From the NCBI GenBank assembly GCA_035631115.1, contig DASQJJ010000087.1, positions 1-7,564 of the forward strand: DNA of 7,564 bases, read 5' to 3'. Origin of the DNA: DASQJJ01 sp035631115 (GTDB lineage Bacteria > Patescibacteriota > Microgenomatia > Levybacterales > UBA12049). The notes under the pieces were generated by a model. The model was not told the DNA's origin and did no database searches. It saw nothing but the letters and a program-made list of their open reading frames with translations. The translations under genes and the position numbers were made by a program. Below, piece after piece: positions 5,932 through 7,564 of this stretch; position 1 is the stretch's first letter, and every line of letters starts with the position of its first letter.

Positions 5932-6950
5932 AATACAATTTAGTGATTTGTGGAGGAACATTTGATAGGGTACACGCGGGGCACAAGGCATTTTTACGTT
6001 TTGCATTTTCTCATGGAAATACCGTGGTCATAGGGCTTACATCAGATATGTATGTCGCACAAAATAAAAAAGACGAAAGCATTCTTCCATTTGCCCAAAG
6101 AAAAAAAGAATTGCAGGATTTTTTATCTCTGGAAGGATTTTTTGAAAGAGCAAAAATAGTTGCAATTGATAGTAGGTTTGACCAGACAAAAATTCCCGAT
6201 GCATCCTCTATCGCACTTCTTGTCTCTCAAGAAACAGAAAAAATTGGAAAAGAAATAAATGCAGAAAGAGAAAAACTAGGACTTACTCCCTTACATCTTT
6301 TGGTATTCCCATTGGTAGCAACACCTTCGGGAGAAAAAATTTCTTCATCTACCATTCGGTCAGGACGTATTACAAGAGAAGGAGTCTTGCTGCCAGACAA
6401 TGATTTTTTATCCACGACTCTTTTTCTACCAGATTCATTGCGAGAAATATTACATAAGCCATTTGGTATGCTTTTTGCTAAAGATATCCCAAAACAATTT
6501 CTTAAAAATCCCCAAAGAATAGTTACCGTAGGTGATGTGACAACAAAAAGAATACACGACAAAGGAATTCAGCAAAAAATAGCTGTTGTTGATTTTTTTA
6601 TAGAAAGGAAAAAAACCAATCAAAGCTTAAGTCAGTTGGGATTTATGGGAAATGAAAAAATTGTACATCTTGTTAATTCAGCAGGACAGCTGGTCCCTCG
6701 TGTTTGGAAAAAATTACTGAGCGTTGTTAGTCAAAAACAGAGTAAGAAAAGCACTATTATTATTGTTGAAGGAGAAGAAGATCTTTTTGTTATTCCGCTT
6801 ATTCTCATGCTTCCATTAGGAGATTTGCTCATGTATGGACAGCCCAGTCTCGGCGAAGACGGACCTCAGGAGGGTATTGTTATCCTTGAAATTACAGAGA
6901 ATTTAAAGCAAAAAACTTTCGAGGTTCTTAAGCAATTCGTGCCTAAATGA
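5928..6950 (+). CDS. Bifunctional archaeal-type CoA synthase: phosphopantetheine adenylyltransferase fused to DUF359 GTP-dependent dephospho-CoA kinase
   Basis: Two domains appear in one 340-residue chain, predicted to carry out the last two steps of CoA synthesis in the cytoplasm: 4'-phosphopantetheine + ATP to dephospho-CoA, then phosphorylation to CoA. Residues 1-~155 match the archaeal/eukaryotic type of phosphopantetheine adenylyltransferase rather than the usual bacterial CoaD: GGTFDRVHAGHKAFLR (9-24) with HxGH at 16-19, VVIGLTSDMYV, SILPFAQRKKEL, and KISSSTIRSG (137-146). Residues ~165-340 match DUF359, shown in Thermococcus to be a GTP-dependent dephospho-CoA kinase: TVGDVTTKRI (200-209), VNSAGQL (249-255), IIIVEGEEDLFVIP (277-290), and YGQPSLGE...GPQEGIVI (303-319). 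The YGQP..EG loop looks several residues longer than usual. The gene starts within the stop of the upstream nucleotidyltransferase gene. Domain calls are confident; activity and nucleotide preference come from the families. Confidence 0.88.
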   Translation: MKYNLVICGGTFDRVHAGHKAFLRFAFSHGNTVVIGLTSDMYVAQNKKDESILPFAQRKKELQDFLSLEGFFERAKIVAIDSRFDQTKIPDASSIALLVSQETEKIGKEINAEREKLGLTPLHLLVFPLVATPSGEKISSSTIRSGRITREGVLLPDNDFLSTTLFLPDSLREILHKPFGMLFAKDIPKQFLKNPQRIVTVGDVTTKRIHDKGIQQKIAVVDFFIERKKTNQSLSQLGFMGNEKIVHLVNSAGQLVPRVWKKLLSVVSQKQSKKSTIIIVEGEEDLFVIPLILMLPLGDLLMYGQPSLGEDGPQEGIVILEITENLKQKTFEVLKQFVPK

Positions 6951-6963
6951 TTACTCCAGGTTA

Positions 6964-6991
6964 TTGACAAAAATTGTGTATTTGATACTAT
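6964..6991 (+). promoter_or_regulatory. Predicted greA promoter, extended -10 type
   Basis: A perfect -35 TTGACA (6964-6969) is followed after 16 bp by TACTAT (6986-6991, 4 of 6). The upstream TG at 6983-6984 gives a TGn extended -10. Transcription would start near 6998 and leave a leader of about 50 nt, unlike the near-leaderless genes nearby. Confidence 0.5.
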
Positions 6992-7040
6992 GCGTTGGTA
7001 CGAAACGCGTCCAATGCATTAACATGGGGCGCTTTTCTTT
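6991..7040 (+). promoter_or_regulatory. Two mutually exclusive hairpins before greA; the second resembles an intrinsic terminator
   Basis: Hairpin 1 pairs TGCGTTGG (6991-6998) with CCAATGCA (7011-7018), 8 bp with one G-U. Hairpin 2 pairs GCGTCC (7007-7012) with GGGCGC (7027-7032), with one G-U. It continues past an A/G mismatch with ATG (7014-7016) on CAT (7023-7025), has a 6-nt loop, and is followed by TTTTCTTT (7033-7040). The two share bases 7011-7018 and cannot coexist. Hairpin 2 may simply end the upstream transcript, or the pair may act as an attenuator of greA. Confidence 0.45.
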
Positions 7041-7048
7041 AAATATAT

Positions 7049-7522
7049 ATGGATAAAAAAATCTACTTAACAAAAGAAGGTCTAGAAGACTTAAAAAAAG
7101 AGTACGAGGAATTAACAAAAGTTAAAAGACCAGAAATGCTTGATAGAGTTGCACAAGCTCGCAATCAAGGAGATTTGTCTGAGAATGCAGAATATACTGC
7201 AGCACGAGACGAGTTATCCTTTATAGATGGTAGAATCGAGGAAATTGAAGAGCTTCTCAAGCAAGTAACAATTATCGAAGATACAACTAGTAATGGTGGA
7301 GCAACAGCAGCTGTAGCACTTGGCTCTAAAGTAACAGTTAAAATAGGTGCAAAAGAAGAAGTATTTTCTGTTGTTGGAGAATGGGAAGCAGATCCAGCTG
7401 CAAAAAAGATTTCCCATGAATCTCCTCTTGGAAAAGCATTACTTGGCAAGCAAAAAGGAGAAACAGTAGAAGTAGATGCTCCTGCAGGAAAAGTCCTCTA
7501 TACAGTGGTAAGTGTAAAATAG
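7049..7522 (+). CDS. greA: GreA transcription elongation factor
   Basis: GreA enters the RNA polymerase secondary channel and stimulates cleavage of backtracked RNA, rescuing stalled elongation complexes. The 157-residue length is normal. The N-terminal coiled coil (about 1-75) carries the conserved tip NQGDLSENAEYTAARDE, whose acidic residues D42 and E45 correspond to the pair that positions the catalytic Mg2+ in known GreA proteins. The C-terminal FKBP-like domain (about 83-157) includes LGSKVTVKIG, FSVVGEWEADPAAKKISHESPLGKALLGKQKGETVEVDAPAG and the closing YTVVSVK. Both domains are complete. The start has no Shine-Dalgarno; the 13 bases AATATATATGGAT around the ATG are identical to those at the solute-binding protein start. 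The gene has its own predicted promoter and structured leader, so it is probably transcribed separately from the CoA gene. Confidence 0.97.
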   Translation: MDKKIYLTKEGLEDLKKEYEELTKVKRPEMLDRVAQARNQGDLSENAEYTAARDELSFIDGRIEEIEELLKQVTIIEDTTSNGGATAAVALGSKVTVKIGAKEEVFSVVGEWEADPAAKKISHESPLGKALLGKQKGETVEVDAPAGKVLYTVVSVK

Positions 7523-7531
7523 CCTTCTCGT

Positions 7532-7564
7532 CATCCTGAGATCCATTGTCATCTCGAGCGAAGT
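7532..7564 (+). repeat. Start of a second dispersed repeat family, cut by window edge
   Basis: Just after greA the sequence reads GTCATCCTGAG, then ATCCATT, then GTCATCTCGAGCGAAGT at the edge. GTCATC(C/T)(T/C)GAG appears twice within 25 bp. The second unit resembles a widely scattered bacterial intergenic repeat that normally continues with CGAGA and forms the hairpin TCTCGA-GCGAAG-TCGAGA; its right arm would lie outside the window. This match is from memory, not a search. Confidence 0.5.

Noticed and set aside
6227..6562. Minus-strand 111-residue open frame
   Set aside because: Antisense to the well-supported CoA synthase fusion, with no recognisable domain.
7165..7449. Minus-strand 94- and 67-residue open frames opposite greA
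   Set aside because: Shadows of greA, low complexity Ser/Ala or Cys/Phe composition, no motifs.

Overview
The window looks like chromosomal DNA from a Candidate Phyla Radiation (Patescibacteria) bacterium, possibly Microgenomates. This is an inference from gene content and style, with no database search behind it. The sequence is AT-rich and densely coded. It carries a TM-anchored VanW protein, a DUF192 protein, an orphan membrane-anchored solute-binding protein with a proline-rich cytoplasmic arm, and an archaeal-type CoA-synthesis fusion. Most start codons lack a clear Shine-Dalgarno sequence. TGA ends two genes as a normal stop, so the UGA=Gly code of some related lineages is not in use.

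Left half, minus strand (reading from 3246 down to 1): a VanW/G5 cell-envelope protein; an 81-bp AT-rich spacer built of short repeats; a small HxGH-type nucleotidylyltransferase; a DUF192 protein overlapping it by 1 nt; and 3 bp further on tsaD, which runs off the left edge without its C-terminus. tsaD makes the universal t6A37 tRNA modification. Here it is interrupted in frame by two copies of a 41-bp GC-rich palindromic repeat, each adding a near-identical Pro/Gly-rich peptide.

Divergent control region, 3237-3287: two promoters point away from each other and their -10 boxes overlap. Both predicted transcripts begin only a few bases before the start codons.

Right half, plus strand: the membrane-anchored solute-binding protein (3277-5067); a winged-helix/nucleotidyltransferase protein (5083-5931) with its own predicted promoter inside the end of the preceding gene; a bifunctional phosphopantetheine adenylyltransferase plus DUF359-type dephospho-CoA kinase (5928-6950), joined to the previous gene by an ATGA overlap; and greA (7049-7522) behind its own promoter and a leader with two competing hairpins. 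The right edge cuts a second repeat family just after greA.

The genes do not form one pathway. Themes are envelope and exported functions (VanW, DUF192, solute-binding protein), tRNA modification (TsaD), CoA synthesis (fusion protein) and transcription elongation (GreA). The most unusual items are the in-frame palindromic inserts in tsaD and the archaeal-type CoA synthase fusion.
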